Source: an uncultured Clostridia bacterium (GTDB lineage: Bacteria; Bacillota; Clostridia; Acetivibrionales; CALMWN01). From it: a stretch of 21,139 nucleotides of DNA. The notes below the pieces were generated by a model. The model saw nothing but the letters and a program-made list of their open reading frames with translations, was not told the origin of the DNA and searched no databases. This document shows, piece by piece, positions 7,638 through 15,111 of the stretch. Where the stretch lies: the NCBI GenBank assembly GCA_937873555.1, contig CALMWN010000264.1, positions 1-21,139 of the forward strand. Direction: 5' to 3'. Position 1 is the first letter of the stretch. Each line of letters starts with the position of its first letter. Position numbers and translations under genes: made by a program.

Positions 7638-7684
7638 AATAAAGTATTTTTCTTAAACCGGCCGGGTGAGGGAAATACTTTATT
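7638..7684 (+). promoter_or_regulatory. Large inverted repeat in flagellin leader
   Basis: AATAAAGTATTT (7638-7649) is perfectly complementary to AAATACTTTATT (7673-7684). The loop of 23 bases holds a GC-rich ACCGGCCGGGTGAGGG. It lies at the 5' end of the flagellin mRNA. Likely roles are mRNA stability or presentation of the loop to a protein; the loop also includes a GGGA stretch at the base of the right arm. Confidence 0.75.
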
Positions 7685-7697
7685 GTATCTTAATTAT

Positions 7698-7734
7698 AGG
7701 GAATGGATTCCCTTATAAACAAATACAAGGAGGT
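7698..7734 (+). promoter_or_regulatory. Candidate CsrA sites: GGA-loop hairpin plus Shine-Dalgarno
   Basis: AGGGAA (7698-7703) pairs with TTCCCT (7708-7713) around a TGGA loop, exposing GGA. A second GGA lies in the ribosome binding site AAGGAGG (7728-7734). CsrA is known to repress B. subtilis hag through two leader sites, one overlapping the Shine-Dalgarno. The same layout here, beside fliW-csrA, makes this the likely target. The stem and both GGA motifs are seen; the binding is inferred. Confidence 0.7.
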
Positions 7735-7741
7735 CTATATC

Positions 7742-8866
7742 ATGAGAATTAATCACAACGTAGCAGCATTAAACACCTATTCAAGGTTGGCACAGGCCAA
7801 CAGTGCAACATCAAAATCACTCGAGAAACTGTCTTCCGGTTTGAGAATCAACAGAGCTGGGGATGATGCAGCAGGCTTGGCAATATCCGAGAAGATGAGA
7901 AACCAGATCAAAGGTCTCGACCAGGCTTCAAGGAACGCCCAGGATGGTATTTCAATGATCCAGACTGCAGAAGGTGCACTGAATGAAACCCATGCAATGC
8001 TTCAAAGGATGAGAGAACTGACGGTCCAGGCAAACAACGATACCAATACCGATACAGACAGGGCAAGAATACAGGATGAAGTTGCACAGCTTCAGACAGA
8101 AATCACATCAATAGGAAACAAAACAGAATTCAACACCAAGAAGCTCATTGACGGTACACTTGGCGTTGGACTGAAGGATGGAACTGTTACAATAGCAAGC
8201 CTGAATGCAAAGGGTATGAGTGTACAACTTTCAGGTGTTGCTGCAGGATCTGAAATTGATTTTGCAGTAAGCGGAACCGATACGGTAAAAGTTACAGTGG
8301 GCAGTACCACACAGGTAATCACAGGTATTACCGATACCACTTCCATGAAAACCGGTAATACACTTAACTTCAGTAATGTAGGCGTTACAATCAATTTCGC
8401 TGCAAACACAGACATATCAACATTATTCAACGGTACTACGCTGAATACTAGCGGTGCAGCTGCTGTGTTCCAGATAGGTGCCAACTCAAACCAGACTCTT
8501 AATGTCAATATCAATGATATGAGAGCTAATGTTATAGGCGGTGGTACCGGCGTTGTCAGCGACATCAACGTTGCAGACACAACTCAGGCTTTTGCAACAA
8601 GGCTTACAATACTTGATGGAGCTATCAGCACAGTATCAGCTGAGAGATCCAAACTTGGTGCTTGGCAGAATCGTTTGGAACACACAATCAATAACCTTGG
8701 AACTTCATCTGAGAACCTGACAGCCGCTGAATCCCGTGTACGTGATGTAGATATGGCTAAGGAAATGATGGAGTTCACAAAGAACAACATATTGACCCAG
8801 GCCTCAACTGCAATGCTTGCACAGGCAAATCAGCAGCCACAGGGTGTTCTACAGTTATTAAGGTAA
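7742..8866 (+). CDS. fliC: Flagellin (FliC/Hag)
   Basis: Flagellin, the filament subunit, exported without a cleaved signal peptide. The N-terminal D0/D1 begins MRINHNVAALNTYSRLAQAN and includes KLSSGLRINRAGDDAAGLAI and a long D1 helix up to about residue 140. The C-terminal D1/D0 includes KLGAWQNRLEHTINNLGTSS, ESRVRDVDMAKEMMEFTKNN and the terminal QASTAMLAQANQQPQGVLQL. The central part (about 140-275) is variable, rich in Ser, Thr, Gly and Asn, and is the likely place for O-linked nonulosonate. ATG 7742 is the start: it follows AAGGAGG and gives the standard flagellin N-terminus. An in-frame ATG at 7703 lies in the leader hairpin and would add 13 non-flagellin residues. The length of 374 residues is ordinary. 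Confidence 0.97.
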   Translation: MRINHNVAALNTYSRLAQANSATSKSLEKLSSGLRINRAGDDAAGLAISEKMRNQIKGLDQASRNAQDGISMIQTAEGALNETHAMLQRMRELTVQANNDTNTDTDRARIQDEVAQLQTEITSIGNKTEFNTKKLIDGTLGVGLKDGTVTIASLNAKGMSVQLSGVAAGSEIDFAVSGTDTVKVTVGSTTQVITGITDTTSMKTGNTLNFSNVGVTINFAANTDISTLFNGTTLNTSGAAAVFQIGANSNQTLNVNINDMRANVIGGGTGVVSDINVADTTQAFATRLTILDGAISTVSAERSKLGAWQNRLEHTINNLGTSSENLTAAESRVRDVDMAKEMMEFTKNNILTQASTAMLAQANQQPQGVLQLLR

Positions 8867-8893
8867 TATTGGATCATAATTTAACAAAAATCC

Positions 8894-8929
8894 ATAATGA
8901 AAGCCAGTCATCCGACTGGCTTTCATTAT
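8894..8929 (+). terminator. Long hairpin after flagellin
   Basis: A perfect 16-bp stem (8894-8909 with 8914-8929), with the core GAAAGCCAGTC and an ATCC loop, lies 27 bases after the flagellin stop. The following bases are AT-rich but lack a clear U-run on this strand. It may terminate only in part, or protect the 3' end of the abundant flagellin mRNA. Read-through into the glycan genes is possible, as no other promoter is visible before 8956. Confidence 0.75.
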
Positions 8930-8955
8930 AATAAAAATTAACCGGAGTGATGATT

Positions 8956-9294
8956 ATGGATAGTCTGTTACCCTCTTTAAAACAATACCTTCCGAAGCTG
9001 ATTGAAGGTATAGGTGCCATGTCAGAGCATTTTCACAGCGGGCAGTACGGGGAAGGAGAAAAGCTGTTGGTTCAGGTGAATGAAGGACTGGAATGGGTAA
9101 TGAAGGCTTACACTGGAATTCCGGGCTTTGAAATTGAAAAGATACAGGGTATAAATGCCTTCCTTGGCGAAATAGTAAATGCATTGACAGTAAAAGATTA
9201 TGTTTTGATTGCAGATTTATTTGAATATGAAATTAAACAAGCACTGTCTGAAATTCTTGTTGACATGGGTAGGGCTGATTTGAAGAATAATTAG
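8956..9294 (+). CDS. Small helical protein of unknown function
   Basis: The family is not recognised. The product (112 residues) is predicted to be mostly helical and acidic, with no signal peptide, membrane segment or cysteine. It includes MSEHFHSGQYGEGEKLLVQV, a helix with a tetratricopeptide-like feel but no clear repeat, and YVLIADLFEYEIKQALSEIL near the end. ATG 8956 is chosen because CCGGAG (8942-8947) lies 8 bases upstream; GTG 8947 and ATG 8950 overlap or crowd that site. It sits between flagellin and the Maf glycosyltransferase and is 21 bases before the latter, so a role with flagellin handling or glycosylation (a chaperone or adaptor like FliS) is a guess from position only. Confidence 0.75.
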   Translation: MDSLLPSLKQYLPKLIEGIGAMSEHFHSGQYGEGEKLLVQVNEGLEWVMKAYTGIPGFEIEKIQGINAFLGEIVNALTVKDYVLIADLFEYEIKQALSEILVDMGRADLKNN

Positions 9295-9315
9295 GAACTG
9301 CTGTGAGGGGAAAAA

Positions 9316-11199
9316 ATGTCTTTATTAAATGACAATCTCAGTTATATTAGAAAAATAGATACGGAATTGTATGACCGTATAACGGGCCAGATCGAAAAAA
9401 GAGGAAATCCAGAATATGAAATTAGTGTCTGTGCGGCAAGGAACGGTGAAGCCAATATCAGTATTATTCATGCGGGGAATCGGTTTTTTGTCCACAGCAA
9501 TTACAATCCCCAGGTTGAGGCAGAGCGATGGGTCAGGTCGGTAAACAGAGAAGCAGGTCTGATTATTGTATTCGGTCTTGGGATGGGATATCATGTCCAG
9601 GCGCTGTTGAAGCAGGTGGATAAAAAGACCAGGATTTGTGTCATTGAGCCAAGCGCAAGGATATTTAAAGCCCTTATTTCAAGCAGGAAGTTATCAGAGC
9701 TGTTTGACGAAAGGGTTGTACTTTTCGTGAGTGATGATGCTGACTATTTATCTACACAGCTGTTTAACGTATTTAGAAGTTCTTTGATGGAAAAGGTTGA
9801 ATTTGCAGAGTACCCGGCGTATTCCCGCTTTTATGGTGAATTCTGCAAAAGCATACAACAGAAATTTACGGAAATTATCCGGATATTACTGGTTAATATA
9901 AGTACCATAGAGCATTTCAAACATTTATGGATTTTGAACAATTTTATAAATCTGATCCATATCAATGGAGCAGGTAACTGTAAGAGCCTTGAAGGGCGCT
10001 TCAAAAATATTCCCTGTGTGATAGTCTCTGCAGGACCTTCGCTTGATAAAAACGTAAAACTGCTGAATTCCATTAAGAATAAAGCTCTTATACTGGCGGG
10101 AGGATCTGCAATCGGAATATTGAACAGAAACAGGATTAAACCGCATTTCATGGTAGCAATGGATGGCGCACCTGAAGAAAAGGATATATTTGAGGGTGTG
10201 GACTTCAGTGAAATATCCATGATTTATCTCAACAGATTGTATTATCAGATAGTTGAGGTGTATAAGGAAAAAAAATTCATGCTGCTTGATAATGATGATG
10301 TCTTGTCAAAACTCTTTTGCAGGGAGTTTTCGCTGGATTACAGTGAGGTATCTCCTGAGCAGACGGTAGCGGGTATCAACCTTGCAATTGCTGTTATGCT
10401 GGGCTGCAATCCCATTGTATTCGTCGGTCAGGATCTTGCCTATACAAACCTGGAAATGCATGCTGCCGGCGCTGCGCACATGAAGAGCTTTGAAGATGAA
10501 CTGGCCAGCAACCCCAAAAAATTTATCATGATAAAGGACATATACGGAAATGATACATACACCATTAGGCAGTTCCTGGCTACAAGAGCGTCAATGGGTA
10601 ATAAAATTAAAAAATATATTGATGAAGGCTTCAGCTTTATTAATGCCACCGAAGGCGGAATCGGTATTGATAACTGCGATAATATGGACTTAAAGGATGT
10701 AATTGAGATTTACCTTACAAATATGTACAACATACCGGAAATCATTGAAGAAAGCTATCAGAGTGGAGTATTCAACATCGATATCAATAAAATTGAGCAA
10801 TATTTCGAGTATATATACAAAAATATATGCAGTATAAGGGACAGGGCAGAGGAATTACATCTGAAAACCGGAAAAGCAGAGGAGGTACTTGAAGCAAAAA
10901 ACTTTGTAGCCAAAAAATATCGGCCTTTGGCAGAAAGTATAAATGAGCTTCAGGGTTCCATGGAGAATGACCGGTTTTACAGGGATTTTATTATGGGCTG
11001 TATTGAACAGACTGTCAACATTCACAAGGTTATAATGGGTTCGAAGCTTGATAAGGCTGAGAATTTGATTCAGATAGACCTAGAGAAGGTCCGTGCCATA
11101 AAAAACCAGAGCATAGAAATTATTGCAATATGTGATTTTATAAAGGATCTAAAGGAAAATGCTGTGAATTTTTATCTGAATAAGTTAAAAGGTATGTGA
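9316..11199 (+). CDS. Maf-type flagellin glycosyltransferase (MAF_flag10/DUF115)
   Basis: Motility-associated factor glycosyltransferase. Members of this family transfer nonulosonic acids (pseudaminic or legionaminic) from the CMP-sugar to Ser/Thr of flagellin in the cytoplasm before export. Of 627 residues, the N-terminal part includes the strand-loop LIIVFGLGMGYHVQALLKQV (around 75-95) and TRICVIEPS. The central family domain begins with PCVIVSAGPSLDKNVKLLNS (around 233-252) and continues with AGGSAIGILNRNRIKPHFMV, MDGAPEEKD and CNPIVFVGQDLAYTNLEMHA. The C-terminal 150 residues are helical. ATG 9316 follows GTGAGGGG (9303-9310). Adjacent legionaminate genes supply the likely donor. A run of eight A at 10268-10275 lies in frame. 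The family name is sure; the sugar is inferred from the neighbours. Confidence 0.93.
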   Translation: MSLLNDNLSYIRKIDTELYDRITGQIEKRGNPEYEISVCAARNGEANISIIHAGNRFFVHSNYNPQVEAERWVRSVNREAGLIIVFGLGMGYHVQALLKQVDKKTRICVIEPSARIFKALISSRKLSELFDERVVLFVSDDADYLSTQLFNVFRSSLMEKVEFAEYPAYSRFYGEFCKSIQQKFTEIIRILLVNISTIEHFKHLWILNNFINLIHINGAGNCKSLEGRFKNIPCVIVSAGPSLDKNVKLLNSIKNKALILAGGSAIGILNRNRIKPHFMVAMDGAPEEKDIFEGVDFSEISMIYLNRLYYQIVEVYKEKKFMLLDNDDVLSKLFCREFSLDYSEVSPEQTVAGINLAIAVMLGCNPIVFVGQDLAYTNLEMHAAGAAHMKSFEDELASNPKKFIMIKDIYGNDTYTIRQFLATRASMGNKIKKYIDEGFSFINATEGGIGIDNCDNMDLKDVIEIYLTNMYNIPEIIEESYQSGVFNIDINKIEQYFEYIYKNICSIRDRAEELHLKTGKAEEVLEAKNFVAKKYRPLAESINELQGSMENDRFYRDFIMGCIEQTVNIHKVIMGSKLDKAENLIQIDLEKVRAIKNQSIEIIAICDFIKDLKENAVNFYLNKLKGM

Positions 11200-11230
11200 A
11201 AATAAGGAGTTCTGTTTTGGAGATTGTATC

Positions 11231-11941
11231 ATGAACGATATACTTTTTTTTACTGATTGTATGTCTATAGGACCTGAATATTATAATGAGAATAAAAAAT
11301 ATCCATACCTGGTTAAGGAATATCTGGGGAAAAAGATTAACAGGGAAATTGATATTGAATTGATACCAGGCTCGGGAGAAACAACGGGAGAAGCTTTGAA
11401 CAAGTTGAAAGACATTGTTCAGAGGGGGAAAAGGTATGACTTTGTAATTTTTGCATATGGAATTAATGATGCACTTCCAAGGGGCTTGAAGAGAGAAACA
11501 AGAGGTAAGATAATAAGGGCAATGTATAGTTTGAAATTTAATGAGAAGATGAGACTCTTTGCCAGAGCATATTTTCTTAACCCGCTGGAATTTATCATGC
11601 AATTGGTGCGCAAACCCCTGCATTATAATGATATTAATACTTTTATCGGCAATGTGAATTATATTCTGGAGCAGCTGGGGAGCCTTGCCGATAAAAAGCT
11701 TATATATATATCCATGAATCCTGTTTTGAATTACCGGTTTGTAAATTCAAACATTCACATAGGGGAATATAATGATAAACTGCTTGAAGTTCTTGATAAA
11801 AAATGTTTTGACTATATAAATGTATGCAAATTATTTAGCAGCGGACGGACTGAAAAGTACCTGGCGGATGATAAATTCCATTACAGCAGGATTGGTCACC
11901 GGGCAGTAGCAGATGAAATCATTAAATTACTTGATAAATGA
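11231..11941 (+). CDS. SGNH/GDSL hydrolase-fold protein, Ser to Cys
   Basis: SGNH-fold protein of 236 residues; no signal peptide, so cytoplasmic. Block I is DILFFTDCMSIGP where LFFGDSIT-like sequence is normal, so the nucleophile position of the GDS motif is Cys10 instead of Ser. Block II is PGSGETTGEAL (compare GxSGETT), block III is GIND (residues 77-80), and block V is D214-x-x-H217 followed by YSRIGHRAVADEI. ATG 11231 follows TTGGAG (11217-11222). The stop overlaps an upstream ATG of the next gene (ATGA at 11938). Its position between maf and the Leg genes suggests an acyl esterase or acyl transferase acting on the flagellar sugar or a precursor. The Cys suggests altered chemistry, or loss of hydrolysis. 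The substrate is unknown. Confidence 0.8.
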   Translation: MNDILFFTDCMSIGPEYYNENKKYPYLVKEYLGKKINREIDIELIPGSGETTGEALNKLKDIVQRGKRYDFVIFAYGINDALPRGLKRETRGKIIRAMYSLKFNEKMRLFARAYFLNPLEFIMQLVRKPLHYNDINTFIGNVNYILEQLGSLADKKLIYISMNPVLNYRFVNSNIHIGEYNDKLLEVLDKKCFDYINVCKLFSSGRTEKYLADDKFHYSRIGHRAVADEIIKLLDK

Positions 11942-11958
11942 CAGGAAAGAAGGATTTG

Positions 11959-13125
11959 ATGCCAAAAGTAGCGGTTGTCACAGGTTCAAGAGCCGAGTAC
12001 GGCTTACTGTACTGGATATTAAAGGAAATGGAACAAACTGAAGCAATCGAGCTCCAGCTTATCGTCACAGGGATGCATCTGGCACCCGAATTCGGCATGA
12101 CGATAAATACCATACTTGAGGATGGCTTTAAGGTTGCCGGGAAAATTGACATGCAGTTATCCTCAGCTTCCGGACAGGGAATTGCCAGAAGCACAGGCAT
12201 TGGGATTATTGGTCTGGCAGAGGCCTTCGAACGGTTGAAACCCGATATTTTACTCATCCTGGGAGACCGTTATGAAATATTTGCTGCGGCATCAGCGGCA
12301 ATGTGCATGGGTATTCCCATAGCGCATATTTCCGGTGGAGAGTCAACAGAAGGCGCCATCGATGAGCAAATCAGACATGCGATTACAAAAATGGCGCACA
12401 TTCATTTCCCGGCAAACGATTTCTATGCAAACAGGATACATAAGATGGGAGAAGAGAGCTGGAGAATATTTTGCGTAGGTGACCCGGCCATAGAAAACAT
12501 CAGCAAGGCAGCGCTGCTTTCATGCGAAGAATTATCGGAATTGCTGGGCATGGACCTTTCAAAAGAGACTATCCTGATCACATACCATCCGGTTACTAAT
12601 GAAAGGGATAGCTTGAAATATCAGATGGATGAACTGCTTGGCGTATTGAATAAATTCAGCTGCCAGAAGGTTTTTACCTACCCGAACGCGGATGAGGGGA
12701 GCAGCTATATAATAAGCAGGATTGTTGACTTTGCTTCGGGAGACCGGAATTCAAAAGTATTCAAAAATCTGGGGATGACTAATTACTTAAGTATGTTGAA
12801 GCATGCTAAAGCTGTGGTTGGCAATTCATCAAGCGGTATTGTGGAAGCTCCGTCTTTCTGTATTCCTGTAGTCAATATAGGGAACAGACAGCAGGGACGT
12901 TTGCAGGCCTCAAATATAATAGATTGTACAAATGAAGCAGACAGTATCGAAAAAGCGTTATGGAAGGCACTCTATGATGAAAGCTTCATAAAAAGCCTTA
13001 AGGATACTGTAAATCCGTATGGTGGAGGTAATACCAGCAAGCAGATCGTAAGGATACTCGCAGGTATTGAATATGACAAAAAGCTTTTAGTGAAGAAACT
13101 GGCTTATGAGGATGATTTCAAATGA
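11959..13125 (+). CDS. legG: LegG/NeuC-like hydrolysing NDP-sugar 2-epimerase
   Basis: Hydrolysing 2-epimerase of the NeuC/LegG family. In the legionaminate route LegG converts the GDP- or UDP-linked 2,4-diacetamido-2,4,6-trideoxyglucose to free 2,4-diacetamido-2,4,6-trideoxymannose. The 388-residue product begins PKVAVVTGSRAEYGLLYWIL and has VTGMHLAPEFG, LILGDRYEIFAAASAA, IAHISGGESTEGAIDEQIRH, LITYHPVTNERD and VVGNSSSGIVEAP, all family motifs of the two-lobed fold. ATG 11959 is preferred: GAAAGAAGG (11945-11953) precedes it and it gives the standard N-terminus. ATG 11938 overlaps the stop of the SGNH gene and would add 7 residues. Its stop overlaps the start of legI. The choice of LegG over plain NeuC rests on the other Leg enzymes nearby. 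Confidence 0.9.
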   Translation: MPKVAVVTGSRAEYGLLYWILKEMEQTEAIELQLIVTGMHLAPEFGMTINTILEDGFKVAGKIDMQLSSASGQGIARSTGIGIIGLAEAFERLKPDILLILGDRYEIFAAASAAMCMGIPIAHISGGESTEGAIDEQIRHAITKMAHIHFPANDFYANRIHKMGEESWRIFCVGDPAIENISKAALLSCEELSELLGMDLSKETILITYHPVTNERDSLKYQMDELLGVLNKFSCQKVFTYPNADEGSSYIISRIVDFASGDRNSKVFKNLGMTNYLSMLKHAKAVVGNSSSGIVEAPSFCIPVVNIGNRQQGRLQASNIIDCTNEADSIEKALWKALYDESFIKSLKDTVNPYGGGNTSKQIVRILAGIEYDKKLLVKKLAYEDDFK

Positions 13126-13999
13126 AGATGGAATATGACGATAAAGCAGTGGAAAAGAGAGTATTTATAATATGCCTGTCAATGAAAACCAGTATGAAAT
13201 GATCAGGAAGCTTGAGCTCCCATTTGAGTATTTCAGGGAAATCCAGGATTATTGCAGTAAGCAGGGTATTGTTTTTATTTCCACTCCTGACGGGCCGGAA
13301 AGCCTGCAGTATCTGTTGACTCTGGATGTTCCCCTGATCAAGATAGGGTCCACGGAAGTGACCAACCCTGAGTTTTTAAAGGAAATAGGAAGAACCGGCA
13401 AACCGGTTATGCTTTCTACCGGCATGTCAACACTTGGAGAAGTGGAAAGCGCAATAAATACAATTTATGGCACAGGTAATAATAATGTACGCCTTATGCA
13501 CTGCACGACCGATTATCCGACCCGGTATGAGGAAGTTAACTTAATGGCTATGGTGACCTTGAAGAATGCTTTTCATATTCCTGTAGGCCTCTCGGACCAC
13601 ACCCTGGGATGTGAGGCTGCTGTAGCAGCCGTAGCGCTTGGCGCGGAATTTATTGAAAAGCATATAACTCTTGATAGAGACATGGAAGGTCCTGATCACA
13701 AGGCTTCAATGCCGCCTGATGAATTCAGGGAATATGTGAGGATGATAAGAAACACGGAAAAGCTTCTTGGGGATGGTATTAAAAGTCCGACAGCCAGAGA
13801 ACTTGATATAATGCAGAACGTAAGAAGGAGTATTGTAGCAGCAGGGGACATAAAAGAGGGCACCTTGCTTACCAGAGAGCTGATCGGATTTAAACGGCCG
13901 GGCAGCGGCATAAAGCCTGAGTACGCTGATTTGATTACGGGCAGAAGGGTTAAAAGAAATCTTGTTAAGGATGAACTCATAAAATGGGAAGATATATAG
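13122..13999 (+). pseudogene. legI: legI (NeuB-like synthase), internal deletion with frame change
   Basis: Legionaminate/sialate synthase condenses the free sugar with phosphoenolpyruvate. Two fragments are seen. ATG 13122 (overlapping the legG stop, with GAGG at 13108-13111) gives MKMEYDDKAVEKRVFII, which looks like the NeuB start leading into AExGxNHNG. At about 13172 the frame changes. From ATG 13172, 275 residues match NeuB from QYEMIRKLELPFEYFREI onward, with FISTP, MLSTGMSTLGEVE, HCTTDYPT, GLSDHTLG, EKHITLDR, and a C-terminal SAF-like domain (RRSIVAAGDIKEGTL to ELIKWEDI). About 50 residues, including the first strand and helix and the KFQ strand of the barrel, are missing compared with the usual 340-350. 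ATG 13172 has no good ribosome binding site. Either the gene is broken, or the deletion is a sequencing or assembly fault. The active site should be incomplete. Confidence 0.8.
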
Positions 14000-15111
14000 G
14001 TGGAGAGTTCTGGTATGACCAATCGTTGATATGTGAGAACAAACAGCTTGAAATTAATGACGCGTATTTTTTTAATGGCGGCAGGGCAAGCCTTATAATT
14101 ATCTGCAGGTTTTTAAAATCCAGGGGAATTCACAAGGTGCTGATGCCTGTATTTCTTTGTCCCAGCGTCCTTGATGTGTTTGACCTGATGGAAGTGGAAT
14201 ATGCTTTCTATGATATTACCGAAGATCTCCGGATAGATTCCTGCGACCTCCTTAAAAAAGCCGAATATGCGGGAGCTGTTTTTTTTATCAACTATTTTGG
14301 CTTTCCGAGGAAGGAAGACGAAGCAATTACACTTTCAGAATTAAAAGCTGCCGGGAAAATAGTTATTGAGGACAATGCGCAATTTGTATACAGTAATAAA
14401 AGGATCGGGAGTCTTTCCTTCAACAGCTTCAGGAAGATAGTACCTTATGACGGTTCCTTCCTATATTCCGATTTTCAATTGGAGCATCTGTGTGAAGGAT
14501 TGAAAGAAGTTGAGAGTACAAGGGCAGCTCTGGTGAGGGAAGCCAGAAGGATTAAAACCGAATTTATCCGCTCTGCCGCATGTGAGGACAAATTTTGTGT
14601 GACTCGAAGCCGAACAAACTTTATTGCCGGCAGGACGCCGGATGAGAGAGAATATCTTGAAAAGTTTGATCGCGCCGAAGAGGTGTATAACAGAGAAAAT
14701 GTAATTTTGGGAGATGCTTTAGAGAAAGAAATGATTGAAAGATTGAATTGGTACGAGATAATAAAAAAAAGAATAGAAAACTATATGTTTGCCAACGATC
14801 TTCTGTCAGGTTCCAAATATATGAGACCTGTATGCCCGGTTCCAGATGAAGGATTCATACCTCTGGGACTTCCTGTATATATCTCAAAAGTGGAAAGGGA
14901 TGCATTGAGGCAGAAATTGATAGAGAGAAAGGTATTCCTTCCTGTTCACTGGGATATTGGAAAAGACCCCAGAGTCAAACGTAATCCACTGGCCCTTGAA
15001 ATGTCAAAGAATATATTAACACTTGTTATTGACCAGAGATACGGAAAAGCCGATATGGAATACATGGTTGGTATGATAGACAGCCTCGTGGAGGAAAGGT
15101 ATGGAATTTGA
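13984..15111 (+). CDS. DegT/DnrJ-like PLP-fold protein
   Basis: A fold-type I PLP-dependent protein of 375 residues, related to the DegT/DnrJ/EryC1 sugar aminotransferases but diverged. It has FNGGRASLIIICRFLKSRGI near the N-terminus, VLMPVFLCPSVLDVF (30-75 region), then VIEDNAQFVYS, in which D130 would contact the pyridine ring, and SFNSFRKIVPYDGSF, in which K151 would be the Schiff-base lysine. Both key residues are kept. The rest lacks the Gly-rich loop TTGEGG of LegC-type enzymes. ATG 13984 follows AAGGATG (13967-13973), and the gene overlaps legI by 16 bases and the next gene by 11, so the three are translationally coupled. It carries a run of eight A at 14763-14770. It may add an amino group to a side chain of the glycan; the reaction is not known. 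Confidence 0.75.
   Translation: MGRYIGGEFWYDQSLICENKQLEINDAYFFNGGRASLIIICRFLKSRGIHKVLMPVFLCPSVLDVFDLMEVEYAFYDITEDLRIDSCDLLKKAEYAGAVFFINYFGFPRKEDEAITLSELKAAGKIVIEDNAQFVYSNKRIGSLSFNSFRKIVPYDGSFLYSDFQLEHLCEGLKEVESTRAALVREARRIKTEFIRSAACEDKFCVTRSRTNFIAGRTPDEREYLEKFDRAEEVYNRENVILGDALEKEMIERLNWYEIIKKRIENYMFANDLLSGSKYMRPVCPVPDEGFIPLGLPVYISKVERDALRQKLIERKVFLPVHWDIGKDPRVKRNPLALEMSKNILTLVIDQRYGKADMEYMVGMIDSLVEERYGI

Noticed and set aside
8092..8580. Antisense open frame of 162 codons opposite the flagellin middle
   Set aside because: Its composition (runs of Ser, Val, Pro) is what the reverse of a Thr/Gly-rich flagellin gives; there is no ribosome binding site and no family likeness.
11138..11623. Antisense frame of 161 codons across the maf/SGNH boundary
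   Set aside because: It overlaps two real genes and has low-complexity hydrophobic content with no motif or start signal.
13172..13999. A short but normal NeuB-like protein starting at ATG 13172
   Set aside because: It would lack the first barrel strands and active-site residues and has no good ribosome binding site; the NeuB-like upstream stub fits a broken gene better.
10268..14770. A8 runs in maf (10268-10275) and the DegT-like gene (14763-14770) as phase-variation tracts
   Set aside because: Both are in frame, of ordinary length for an AT-rich genome and encode Lys-rich stretches; there is no sign of length change in a single sequence.
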